Shown piece after piece: positions 22,190-38,800 of a stretch of 64,000 bases of DNA. Source of the stretch: Norana najaformis (lineage: Eukaryota > Annelida > Clitellata > Crassiclitellata > Hormogastridae); NCBI GenBank assembly GCA_964023275.1, contig OZ029917.1, forward strand, positions 26,726,505-26,790,504. Direction: 5' to 3'. Both the position numbers and the translations under genes were made by a program. Each line of letters opens with the position of its first letter. Position 1 is the stretch's first letter. The notes beneath the pieces were generated by a model, which was not told where the DNA came from, did no database searches, and saw only the letters and a list, made by a program, of their open reading frames with translations.

Positions 22190-25100
22190 TTACTCATGCA
22201 AAATATTCTTTGCTTTACGATTGCGCTTAAGCTTGCAGGAGTTTTGAAGTTGCTGGTTAAGAATTTTGATCTTACTGTGGATTCGAACTGTCATGTACAA
22301 TTTCATCATGTATTTCAGCCGGGCACCACATGTTGCTGATCCACATGCAGCAATATCTAAATTCTTTTGGGCAAATAAGCATAGTCGTTTTAATATACCA
22401 GAACTATGCTGCAATTTGTCAAATGAATTCTGAAACAGTTTTTCCAAGTCCCTGTTGAAAGCCAAAAACGCCATGGATGGGTAAACTAAACAACCAGTGT
22501 CTTTAAATGCCTTTAGCTGTAAGAAAGGAAACTGAGGATAAGACAAGTGTACACTTGTGTACAAATCACTGCATGTTTGGCACATGCCAGATCCATCATT
22601 AAAGCCACACTTTCTTAAGATATAGCCACTCATATATGCCAAGACATTGTCAACCTCCAGTGGCAAATCAGGAATATCTGATATATCTTGAAGCTCAAAG
22701 TCATCTTCACATGTCATTTCACAAGTGATCTCATGATCAATATGTGAAGCGGAAGAATAGTGTTCATCATCATGTAACCTGGACTTCAAAAGATTCGACA
22801 ATGACGATATATCTATAAGCACATCATCTATATCATTTTCACAGTTTCGTCCACAATTATCAACAAACAATTTGTCAACAGCGATATATCTAAAATTGGA
22901 ACGAAATTCTGTGACATCAGGATTGTCCCTGTGTCCTCCACAACCACGGATCGTTGAAAAAAAATTCTCAATGCAGTCCTGGTTTAACCGAGATGTCAAC
23001 AAGAACTTATATTTGTTCTCTGCATATAAATTTTTCCACAGTTCAATAATGGTCTTTAATGTAATCTGCCAGCCTAAAATGCAAGGCAGTACCTTCTTTG
23101 ATCTGGCAGGTTTTAAGTCTTGCAAATAAGCCAATATGTCTTGGAAGAACACATCATGACCGCTGCCATTAGAAACCGCATGCCCCATGGGTTGCGAACT
23201 CTTTATTGTTCGGCTATTACAAGCGTTAAAAATCTTATCAAACTTATCAATGAATTTTGCAGTATGTTCTGCATCTCTATCCAACTTTCCAAGGTGACAA
23301 AGTGTTTGAATGCCTGCTGCCACAGAGTGACTAAGAACTTGTGCTGCAAGATTGACACGCATGCTAGTAAATGGAGGCATATCAAGATGCTTATCCGTCA
23401 GACGAGGTGCCATTCTAATGGGCAGGTTTCTGTCAAATGCATAAAATTCTGACACATGCTTCCAACACACATTTTGCCTATTTTCTCCAGAACCCCATAC
23501 AAAGTCATGTTTTTTAAAGTTGTTTCGAATGTTTTTAAGCAAATGTGGGGGATCGTAGATTACATACACTTTTTTGCAACCATGAAACAGAAATGGTTGA
23601 GAAACAGAAACGTTTTCTAATGTTTCTAAATAGCATCTGTTTGTGGGTCCCTGATCACATATAACAGCTTTAGGAAATAAATGTATTTCCTCCAACTTTG
23701 CCAGACAATCATGCAAAAGGCTGTACAAAATAATTGGTTTGATAGACCCACTTACAAGAAAGTAAGCAAGAGGCTGCTTCCATTTCACAGAAATTCCACG
23801 CAACATAAATACAAGAACATGGTCTGCTGTATGCTGAGTAGTTCCAAACACACCAAAATCCTCAAAACCTTCTATACAATCCCGTTCCCTGTTGTATATC
23901 AATTTCTGCTTTAATGCCATTTCATCAAAAATTAGCACACAGTCTTTAGCCTTCTCAGAGGCTTGCTGCATCTTTATTTTTAGAGTACCAAAAAATTGCT
24001 TGCTAAAGCCGGGATAAAGGTTGCAGTTTTGGAGCGTTCGCTGCAAAGTCCTTTTGGATGGCATATAGAAAATATTTTGCAACAGCTTATAAGATTTTCT
24101 GCTTTGATAAAATACAGACATTGCAAACATTTTTTCATTAACTGTCCAACGTCTACCTTGTTTGGAAACAAGACACATATTGATCTGTGTCTTCAGAAAA
24201 GTGACAGTAGATAGTGGAAGATAGTTGCACAGTTCTGCTATCAAACGGTCACAGGAAGCAGCTCCTTGCTTCCGTGTCAAGACACTGTTGCATTTTGATG
24301 TACTTTGATCCTTTCCTGTCTGTCTCCTCAGTCGAGTTTGTAGTCTGACAATTTCATTCTTAAGTTTCTTCTTGTCTGAACAGTTACATGACGACCCCGT
24401 GGAGCAACCTTCAGACTGGTCATTTAGAAGTTCCAGGTTAGCAGATGATGAAATAGGCAAAACACTATTGACAGCCACAGCTGCAGAAAGAGACTCTTCC
24501 ACAGCAAGAACTTCATCGCTGTCCTTGTGTTCGTTAGGAACGTTTTTGAGCAGCTGTAATTTGCTGCTTTTCACAGAAACATTTGACTTTGGTGTATGCC
24601 TGATAATGTGTCGTCGTTTTTGTGTGATCGATGATGGCTTGTTTGGAATATCAAACAGTGTTGGAACTGCATTCCATATAAGCTTGTCATGTTTGGTGTT
24701 CATGAACTGTGAATCTTCGAAATGCCTACTGCACAGTCGGAAGGTTTTGTTCAGCACTTCAACACTTTTGCAGTCCAGGTCTGAATGCCGCGTGTTGACT
24801 CTCCACTTCTTACACCTGTTCTCATGTAATAAAACAGTAACAGCAGATAACTATTAATTTTCTACAATAAAATGTTGCCGGGCAAGTTATAAGCAAAAGT
24901 TACATATTGATATGACATGGAAACAACCTAGGAAATAAGGAAGAGATGCGTTCTTAGACAAGATCTGAAAGCCAGAACAGACTTTGCACAGAGAACGTTT
25001 GCCGGTCGCCAACATCTCAAGTGATATTTTCGAAACAGAAACGTTTTCCAATGTTTCCAAATAGCATTGTTTGTGGGCCTCTGATCACGTATAACAGCTT

Positions 25101-25403
25101 GAGGAATGAAAAGCGGTGATTGATAGAAGAGTGTGATGTATTCGGGATTTTCTATACCGACAGTATGGCCTCGACCCTGTCCATCTTTCAATGGGTCTAT
25201 CGGGTATGTATCGGGTATGTGATGTATGTTATGTGTATCACCGACAGCAGTCATCGAACATTTAATAATATAGTTTATACGTTACTTTGTACTTACCTTT
25301 CAGCATCTTTCGGAAATCTAAATAATGAAATCTTTTGCGCATTGTACGTCGTTACGCTGCAATTAATCGCAGCACAACAGATCCCTCCTGGCTTCGAAGC
25401 CAT
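22190..25403 (-). CDS. THAP-domain P-element-type (THAP9-like) transposase
   Basis: Two exons, 25403-25297 and 24815-22190, join in phase across an intron with a GTAAGT donor and give 910 aa. Residues 1-95 form a THAP zinc finger: the CCAAINC start, FRFPKD, CKKWR, then LCSRHF and the closing AVPTLF. A charged, coiled-coil-like stretch follows (about 180-200). The catalytic core matches P/THAP9 transposases: Asp in IFDEMALK (about 333), Asp in CDQGPTN (about 423) and Glu in NQDCIENFFSTIR (about 652), the DDE triad of an RNase H fold split by an insertion that includes YDPPHLLKNIRNN. The C-terminal block contains YMSGYILRKCGF. The start MASKPGG sits just inside the right subterminal repeat. By family knowledge it would bind the ends through the THAP domain and use GTP. 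I see no stop or frameshift. A domesticated host gene is unlikely because the terminal repeats and target duplication are intact. Confidence 0.92.
25032..25115 (-). repeat. Diverged copy of transposase coding sequence inside its own intron
   Basis: About 85 bases here closely resemble the coding stretch at about 23600-23685 (the VICDQGPTNRCYLETLENV region), in the same orientation, with several substitutions and a one-base length difference near the middle. It lies in the intron between 24816 and 25296. Confidence 0.85.
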
Positions 25404-25482
25404 GTTTACAAACTCTATCAATCCAATCGTATGGTGGCGCCACACATCCCAAGGTAGATGGTGTGTACATTCAGATACATTG

Positions 25483-25518
25483 AGTGTCATATCTTAGTCT
25501 ACGACTCTAAGATCTTTG
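25483..25518 (-). repeat. Right terminal inverted repeat of the P-like element
   Basis: Exact reverse complement of the left arm over 36 bases, followed by the second copy of the ATCATAG target duplication. Confidence 0.95.
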
Positions 25519-25592
25519 ATCATAGCTAGCTTATAGTCAACTCTTTGTGGAAAAGACAGCCAATGTAATTGCTGCCTCATCAGATCTGACAC
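25519..25592 (-). mobile_element. Separated piece of the LINE split by the P-like element
   Basis: The reverse strand reads SDLMRQQLHWLSFPQRVDYK and stops at the transposon edge. It is the missing upstream part of the LINE at 21147-21617. Confidence 0.85.
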
Positions 25593-25770
25593 ACCAGAGT
25601 AGTTACTTTGCAGGACCTTCCTTATGGAATAGTTTACCCTCAGGTGATCATCTGCTGACTTATAAATTTGCAGAATAAATTCTAATGCCAAGATCAGTTA
25701 GCATAGCGCCTAAAAAGCGCTTATATTTAATGTATTATTTCTACGAAAGGTGGAATTCTGGGTGATGTGG

Positions 25771-25804
25771 TGACGTCACGTGCGCTGGCGAGATTGACGT
25801 GGCA
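25771..25804 (+). promoter_or_regulatory. CRE/E-box and CREB3-type site upstream of the ARF gene
   Basis: TGACGTCA (25771-25778) is a perfect CRE and overlaps CACGTG (25777-25782), an E-box. TGACGTGGCA (25795-25804) is the reverse of TGCCACGTCA, the consensus of CREB3-family bZIP factors. The cluster lies 96 to 129 bases upstream of the ARF start codon. Function is inferred from motif and position only. Confidence 0.6.
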
Positions 25805-25899
25805 TAGGAATTTCTTTAGGATAATACTGAGCAAAAGTGCGTTTCAAGTCATCATTAAATCTGGTGTCTCTGATAAGATATTGAAGTGGAATAGGAAAG

Positions 25900-30702
<4,803 letters not shown>

Positions 30703-33700
30703 TATGGCCAACACTGTCGTTTTCCAAACTGTAAATAAACTGCGTTGCACAGCCATGTCTCAAGGGAGCTCACAGGAATTCCTTGGTTTCTTTTACAACC
30801 ACATGTGCATTGTTTTGCAATAGAGTTGAAACTGGAAAAGTTGAATTCAGTCTAGTTTGGTAACATGAATAGACTTTTCCATTGTTCCAGTGCACAACTG
30901 TGATTTCTGAATTGTAATGCTTAACAAAGTATCCTGTGCTGCCAGAATTTATTGAAAATTGTACTTCTGCTTTCCGTATTCACTTCTTGGTCCCTTTGAG
31001 TTTCTAAGCTATGTAGCAATTTCCTGTTAGCTTGAAATCTTTAGATCAGATGAATTTCTGTCCAGACTGCCGTTCACAGGTTTCAAGTTATGACATGTTC
31101 TTTCGCAACAATCTTGGAAATCTGGATACTGCTATTCAAATTAAGAGAAGTATTTAGTTCATTATAGCCCTGCCTTGTGTCTAGTGTTGATGCAAAGGCA
31201 CTGATATATTTCTGTTATTCAGAGCTAAACAGAGCTGAAAGATGTATAGGTAATTGATTCAGTGTTCGCTTGCATCCTAGTGATGACTGAACAATTAATT
31301 TATTGTTAGTCACTGACGTGGTTATGTGACCAGTAAAAGCGAAGTTGTTTTGTGAACTATTTTGGTCCAAAAGCTGAACAAAACGCATACTGTAGGAACA
31401 TTTTTAAAAACTTAACTACATGGACATTGATGTTGGTTAGGTGTTGTATTTTGAGTTTCTAATATAAGCTGTCTTAATTTTACAAATTCCAAGTGCTGGC
31501 TGAATAAATTTTCCAATAACATTAGATACATGGATGTATCAATCAAACGATGTTGCACAATCACCTGCCATTTTTTTTCTTTGCTAAAACCGATATGCCT
31601 GATATTAAAACTGATGAACTACTGACGATGCTACGTAAATTGTCAACATTACATTACACAACTGACCTGTAATCATGACATTCTTGAAACATTAACAAAT
31701 AAGCAGCCCAGATTCTAGCCAATGCATGTCAGTCTTATGTTAAACAAAGTTTTATATTAAACAAAGTTATAACTGAATTACAGTTGCAGTAACTTATCCA
31801 GGCCAACTTCTCATTTTTAATGCAACATTTTTGCAGTATCAAGGCCCTGGGCAAGAACTTTGCATTTTTTCAGGGTTGACCACGTGCTTCACTAAAGTAT
31901 AATTCAGTAACAATTTACCGCATACAGGGTGCTCATACATCTTTGGGGCAAAACCAGACACCTGGTGATCCTCAGAATGGGCTAACAATAAGCCTTAAAC
32001 CTCATTCACCTGACTTCCAGTACAAGTTTCTGGCAACAGATTGATTGCAACAGTCCTTGTGGAATTAATGCAAGCATCATCATGTGATTCAAGACTGGCT
32101 ACAGAGTAGGTCTCTTAGCAGATAATTAACTTGCACTTACTACAGTCACATCATTTGCGACTGTGCCTGAGAAAATCCTCAAAATGTTTGAAAATATAAA
32201 AACTGGGTTTACTGGGCTGAAATTGTTGAATAAATATGTGAAAACCGTATGTTTCTAATAGATATAGTGAAAAGTTATAATTTGTTAAAGATTGAGGTCC
32301 CTTTGCAGCTACTTTTGAGAAATCACGAGTTAAAGTTTAATAAAGAAGTAGGTCCCTTTGCAGCAGTTTTTACAAAATTGTGAGTTAACGTTTACCATAA
32401 CTATGTCCCAACCTAAGTCACTGTACCTGGGGAGACCTGAATGTTTATGGGATAGTAAATTGGAGCATATTCACGACTGTGGAGAAGGATCTCTCAGACT
32501 TGAACTTTGGCCTTCATACAGCATGGAGGATGGCCAAGGATAGAATAGTGTGGCATCATGTTGTGGACAAGGCTATGCTCAGCTAAGTTTGCCGCCAGTT
32601 AGGCTACCATCAACAAAATCTCCATAAAAAACTTGTTAAGATGAATATTTACATGCCTTGGTCATTTGCATAACAATTGATACACATGACTTCTGCATAG
32701 AGCACCAAGAGTGCATGTTAAATTTGTTAACAATAAAACTGAAAATTTAAATACTTAGGGAGACAGCAAAACTCTACAAAAAGGACTCAAAGTTTGATAG
32801 CTAACACAAGAAATATGTTCAAAGAACTTGTTTTGACCCATTTTATGCCTATTGCTTTCTGAACACATTTCTTGCAAGTTAACTTTTCCGACTTTGTGAG
32901 GGCCTTCTCAGTCAAATTTGTTCACCAGCCTGAAAAGTGCATACTTTGTTTATAACAACTTTCAGAAAGACTTGTTGATTAGTCCGTAGCATAAGTTAAT
33001 TACAGCAAATTCTTTCCAATTTAATTTCCATTTGCTATGAGTCAGATTCTGTTTGCACAAGGCCTCAGAACCAAGTTATTCTATGATACAGTAAAAGAAA
33101 TAACACAAGAATTAAAATCACTTATAACAGATTTGTCTAGCAATTTTATGGTGCAACAGACTTAATTAAACCCATACTTTTATGTTAACAAATAGATTCT
33201 GCCCATAGGGAAATAAATATCAGTTTCTGAGAAGTTGTGGAGGCCTGTAGTTTACAAATTCACAATCCCTTTATCATTAGCTATTTTGTTCATATTAGTA
33301 CCTTTACTACAACAACTGACTAAAATTTTCAACATGAAGTGTTTTCAATCTGCATGTTTCCTTTAAAATGCAACTAATGACTTAATTCACATGTTTCTTG
33401 TGGATGCTTTCAGTCTGTAGTCGTTTCTACTTGTTAACCAATGTAGACGGCTTCATCATTTGTAGTCTGGCCTAAAAAGTAACCAAAGGCAAATGTACAA
33501 CAGTTCTGTCAGCAAGATTTCTGCTCAAACACCAGGGCCTGTATGCAAGACGATGGCATAACTTCTAGTCCCTGTCTAACTGGCTTACACCTAGAAATCT
33601 GTACACATGACAAGGTCTTTGCACGTTATGCTCGGACTAACGCTTGTCCACCTTGTATTCAGGAGTAAGTGGACCTAGTCCCAGTGAAGCAAAAACAAGC

Positions 33701-35189
33701 AAAATGGTGGACCGTGTCACAACGTACCAATTCGATGAAAGTTTTGAAATCAAGGAGTGTTTATGGAATGTCAGATTCGACTTGACTTGTTCTCAGTAAT
33801 GATATTAACAACACAACTCAAAACGTAAATACTTTTCTGAACTTAATTCAACTAAAAATGCTATGAATAAATATCATTTGTGTTTGAAACGACGGCCTTA
33901 TGCACAGACATCATGAATATTAATATGTTAGGTTCATTCCGTGTCCCCTCAAGCAGTTTTGGGAAATGTCCCCACTGTATTTTTATAATATTTGGCCAGT
34001 ATGTAGATAAATATACATCATAAATGTCTACAAAGTTAAGCATCTTAACATCTAGTAATTCCTGAGATATGAGGCTTACAAGATTGGGGTTGCCCGATCT
34101 TCAGTGCTGTGGCAAATTATGCATGTTTTCTTATATTTTCCAGTCATTGTATTTCAGTAGCTATTCCACATACAAGCATGAAACTTTAGGTGATTTTCCA
34201 TGACCTGGAAAGTCATGTAGGCAATAATGTAAATAAAGTCTTCAAATTTTACCACACATAGGATAGCCTAAGGTGTTCATTTGAATAAAATATCATCAAT
34301 GTGTCTCATCTCCTTTATTAATATTATAAATTAGCTTGGCTAGTAAGGCACCTGTCACAAGGCATAAACATGTTATAAAACAATGACATACTGGACATAC
34401 AGTGAGATGACTGCAGCAATTTATAATTCAAATTAAGTGCAATACAGTGTGCTAACTTCTGTACTGATATAGCAATGTAATATTAATTCACACAAGTCTT
34501 ACTTATACTGAAAAATTGTCTTAACACTTTTATAGTCGACCGATGTCATTTGGTTTTGTTGCGTAACATGCTGTAAGCATGTGGAGCTTCAACATTGCAT
34601 AGTATGAACTGAGATGGAATCCAGCATTAACCTTCATGGCACAGCCACGACAGCTTGTTTTCTTGCAGGTCATGAAGGATATCAAGACATTGTTTTCATT
34701 AGATACTTCAACAATGTTTCCAATATAACAATTGTCATCATATGTACACACAACGTATTTTCCAGGCTGTTGCAACAGCAGCATTAGCAGCAGGCAACAA
34801 GCCTTCAAAAGCTTTGCAGGACATCAGAAGAAATCCTTTTCATCACCATGTTGCCACGCGAGATAGGAATGAATGCAAAACGAGATCTTGTTCTACTTAG
34901 TTTGCATTGTCATCAGTCAGGCAATCCAAAGTTCTTTTCATGTTGATCAATGTCTTCAGCTGAGATACATATATGAATCTGGTGCTTCTAACATGTCTCA
35001 GCCCAAACGAACAAGTTCCTTGGTGTCAGTATTGGACCCAAAGTTGCAGCTTGCACTGTGTTGCCAATTCTGCCACATGTGGCAAAGGAGTTCCATTCAG
35101 CTTTCATACCGGTCTTTTTTATGATGCCACAGGTTAGTCAGGTTTTTGAAATTTTTATACTGGCTCGAAATAATGAATAAAGAAATAAT
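30703..35189. other. Gene-poor intergenic region after the ARF gene
   Basis: The first part is probably the ARF 3' untranslated region, with AATAAA at 30734 and another at about 31503. A diverged tandem duplication of about 55 bases sharing 'ggtccctttgcagc' lies at 32300-32395. Apart from the fragment at 34530-34808 I recognise no gene. The short ORFs at 32358-32543, 33861-34043 and 34873-35124 show no domain. Confidence 0.5.
34530..34808 (-). pseudogene. Possible transposon-derived fragment with a Tudor/chromo-like motif
   Basis: The 92-residue reverse frame contains PGKYVVCTYDDNCYIGNIVE followed by a hydrophobic beta strand ending FM and a Cys-rich part. The GxYVxxxYDxxxYIGxI pattern recalls small beta-barrel modules at the ends of uncharacterised, often transposon-linked, animal proteins. 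There is no supporting exon structure. It could also be chance. Confidence 0.3.
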
Positions 35190-35370
35190 GCAGGGCAAAA
35201 CATCAGGATCGAGACCATGAACAGCCTGGATTAAGAACATACGGTCTTGGACAGGATTAACTATGAGTCAATTACTGAGGACAATGGAAGATAGAAACAT
35301 CTAGAGATGGACGGTTCACGTGCGGCCAAACTTTGGATCAAAGAAGGCTAAAGACAAGACAAGACAATAC
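35190..35370 (+). mobile_element. LINE 3' tail fragment
   Basis: In broken frames it resembles the tail of the LINE at 11375: GSRP..., DRINYESITED, AAKLWIKEG and RQDKT, ending in repeated 'gacaa' units. It lies next to the likely 3' end of the GTSE1-like gene, on the opposite strand. Confidence 0.6.
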
Positions 35371-35829
35371 TGGCTAGCGGCTTCATCACCTAAGTAAATC
35401 AATTTATCCAACATGGTAAGTTTATTTTCAGGTTCTCCACTATGACAGATAGAAAAGCATGAATGGCTGTTGTGCTGCACGCTATCTGAAATGAAGCAAC
35501 AGTTCAGACACTGAAGCTCTTCCACTGCTTCATAATAGACAACAACAGGATGCAGTGTAGCAGCTATTGGCTAGGATAGTGACTTCCTGTTACTGAATCC
35601 AGTGTAAATCCCCTAAATCAACATATTTCATACATTTATGTAGACCGATTACTAAATGAAAACAAATTAACTAATAGCAGTAAGCAATTGCATGTTCAGA
35701 ACTTGCTTACAAGTCCCTATACAATGAACCTATCAGGGAACCTTGAACCCATAATTAACAGAAAAACACTGTAAACAATACATTGTACAGGTATGACAGA
35801 AAACTAAAGAAAACCAGTCTTCAAAATAC

Positions 35830-38800
35830 CTGAAAAACTCAGGCGCCTTTAACTTGGAGGGTGTGGGTAGCCCTGATACTGGTCGAGTTCTCAATATGGA
35901 GCCTGAAGTGGTTCCTCCAACTGATGCACAAGTGCCACTACAACCAGCAGCAAAAAGTGGTCATAAAATCCAGAAGGTAGTGTCATACATTTACACAGCA
36001 GAACTTTTAACAAGATACCATAACAGAGCAGAATTGTAAAACCTGTTAAAGCAGGAATCAAAGGGTGATGCAGCTGACTGACTATAAGAAGGTTCTTCTA
36101 CCGGTAGTGATTCAAGAGTAGAACCTCACCAAAGATGTCCCAAACAGCAAGTTTACAACTGCATGACTGAGAAAATAATTATATAACTCTGAGAAAATAT
36201 ATGACTCTGATAAAGCCAAAAGCACTCGTGAGGTTCATAAAAGGTGCTGTATAAATAGCCAGATACATACAAGACTTTACCTGATGTCTGGTGTAAAACT
36301 ATAACAAAACATACTACATGAGGTAAAATATTTAGCAACAAAGACTTGGCGTAATACCATAATCCTCAAGCCTGGTCTAACAAACAATTTACCTACTGTA
36401 GTGCAAAACTAAGTCTCCTGCAAAACAGCATGTATTCAAGTGAGATAAAATGAATTACCTGTTTTTCTTAGGTGTTATGTTTCCAGCAGATGTGGTATTT
36501 TTCATCTGGAAACCAGTTGTGTCCTGTGCTAAGACTGTGGTGTTTGTTCCTTTTATCAGACCAACTGCCTTCATTGGACCTTGGCTGAAACCACTGCCAT
36601 TTGGACGGCTCCGAACAGCAGCAAGGATTTTGCACTGTGAAGTTGCTGCCCCAGTCAAATCAAGCTTTGAAGACAAAATTTTGGATGCAGACTGTGGGTT
36701 TTCTTCAGCACTACTGCTATAAGATGATGGAACCTTTGGTTCTGGTCTTGGATATTGGAAATTTGATCGGCCAAGATGCAGCGAGTTGCTTCGCTGGATG
36801 CCACTTGGTGCTTGCTTGGAAGCATCTGTGGCTCCTGAAGAGACAGCAGCAGTGAATGGCGCAGCAGATGAACTGGTGGATCCTGTTTGAATCAACTGAG
36901 ATGGCTTTGAAAAACTCAACTGGGGAAGTCGTGATACAGCACTGACCTAACAGGTAGTCAGTTAACAGAAAAAGCATTACCTGTTTGGAAGAATTACAGT
37001 AGCATGATGTAATACATACATGATGTAATGCCTTAAAATAGCAACTCTACTGAATCCCTAGATATGATTATTAATTGCACTTCAGTTGATAGAAGTCATC
37101 ATACTACTGCCAATTACCAGCATGACAACCAATAAAAATGTTAAAATATCCGAGATTTAAATCAATAGAAATGGTGAGGCAGCTGTTGGTAGACCTGTAA
37201 TCAAATTCAAAGACAATCAACAAAAGGCTTCAGCATGGGGATATTTCAGACAGATATGGGCCCTGAGGAAATAGTTCAGATGACGATTCATCTGCCAAAA
37301 ATGGGAGAGGGTGATATATGTTGCACACCAGAATATCGGCTGCTACTGTGCACTGTCACTTAAATGATGCCATTGAAATATATGGTGCATGGATACCATG
37401 CACTACTGAGTCATCAGGACATAACATGATATTAGTAGAGTGATCAAATGAAGAACAGTCCTGTAACAAAACTGAGGGAACAATGATATGCAATCAGGCT
37501 ATACACAATGGAACATTTATCGAATTGTACAAACAATTAATAGTTTAAATATACTTTAACCTTAGGATAACAGGACATTCTACAAACGAATAGTGTGCAG
37601 GACATCTTACAAACGATTAGCAATGAATGATTAGTATGCTGCACCATATAACATTTCTATGAAAGAATAGTGCATAGCACATCTTGTGAATGATCAGCAC
37701 GAAAGCAGACGAGCAGGGTAGAAGACTGACACAAGTTGACAACTGGACTTTTCCACAGGTGTATGGCCTTACAGACGAGAAAAAGACGAACTGCTATGTT
37801 GTGGTATGTACAGGAAGAGGGGAGAGGAATGCTCATGAGAACTGAGAAAAATATGAATGGCCGAGTAATAGGTAGTTTAGTATGGAGAGGTGAAGAGAGG
37901 GTGTGTTGTACCTGGAAAAAAGCATAGTAATGTAAACAATTGTATTTGAAAGAACCAGAAGTGTATATGAAGGAAAGAAATACAGGAATCAGGATTTTCT
38001 CAGAGAAATCAGCTCTCAAGAAATGCTGTGATAAGACCACTGAGAAATGACAGAGATCTCTAAGTCTTAAGTTAGTTCGGCAATCTGAGTATAACTAGCA
38101 AGTCTGAGTAGATAGTCAAATTATTATACAGTGCAGTTCGTTTGAGATGAAAGACAGGTACCAGTGGAAACATTTCATATTAGTCAATAGTAAGCACAGC
38201 ATCCCAGCCAGGTGTTATGGCTGCAAGACTTATCAAGCAGCAGCAAATGACATATACGCGTGCACGTGTGTATGATTTACGCATATATGATTACAGTAGA
38301 CTGCTAACTGGAATTAATATCACACAGTTAATCAAAGATACTTAAGCTGTCTAATGCATCTAGCTATGGAGCACTTCCACTGTAGTTACATATCTCACTA
38401 CCATAAATGCACCACATGACTGGCTTAATGTCCTTTATTGTCATAAAATATACTCACAAATATTATGGCCACATTAATGTAGACAGCTATAACAGTCTAC
38501 TTCCTATACAGAGGTATCATTACAGTATTTATGATATCTATGGTCTCATGCACCAATGCAGTTTGTCTGGTCAGGAGCTGTGGTTAGTGAGTTTCTTATC
38601 ATCAATCACCCAATTACAGTACAAACATGTATGCTATCTCATTCCTCGAGTGGTGACATTCATCAAAGACCAATGCTGTCAAACTATCGTAGGTGTATAT
38701 GGAAGTGCGAACCCGAAACCTTACTTCAAGCTGCAGCTGTTGTGTACCAGTCAACATTTTGTCTTACAGGAAGGACTCTGCACTGAAATAAATTCACGGG

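Larger units (their letters stand above)
21618..25518 (-). mobile_element. P-element-like DNA transposon, apparently complete
   Basis: The element is 3901 bp long. Its ends are perfect 36-bp inverted repeats (21618-21653 and 25483-25518) beginning CAAAGATCTTAGAG. The flanking ATCATAG at 21611-21617 and 25519-25525 is a 7-bp target duplication; with one shared end base it could be read as the 8 bp usual for P elements. The empty site is visible in the sister LINE copy near 9470. A second pair of subterminal inverted repeats combines GTGGCGCCAC with GATTGGATTGATAG, at about 21703-21731 and 25415-25443. The only gene inside is a THAP-domain transposase without interrupting stops. Near-identical ends and an open frame suggest recent insertion. 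Confidence 0.93.

Noticed and set aside
24372-24857. 161-residue plus-strand frame
   Set aside because: It is antisense to the transposase coding sequence, which explains the open frame.
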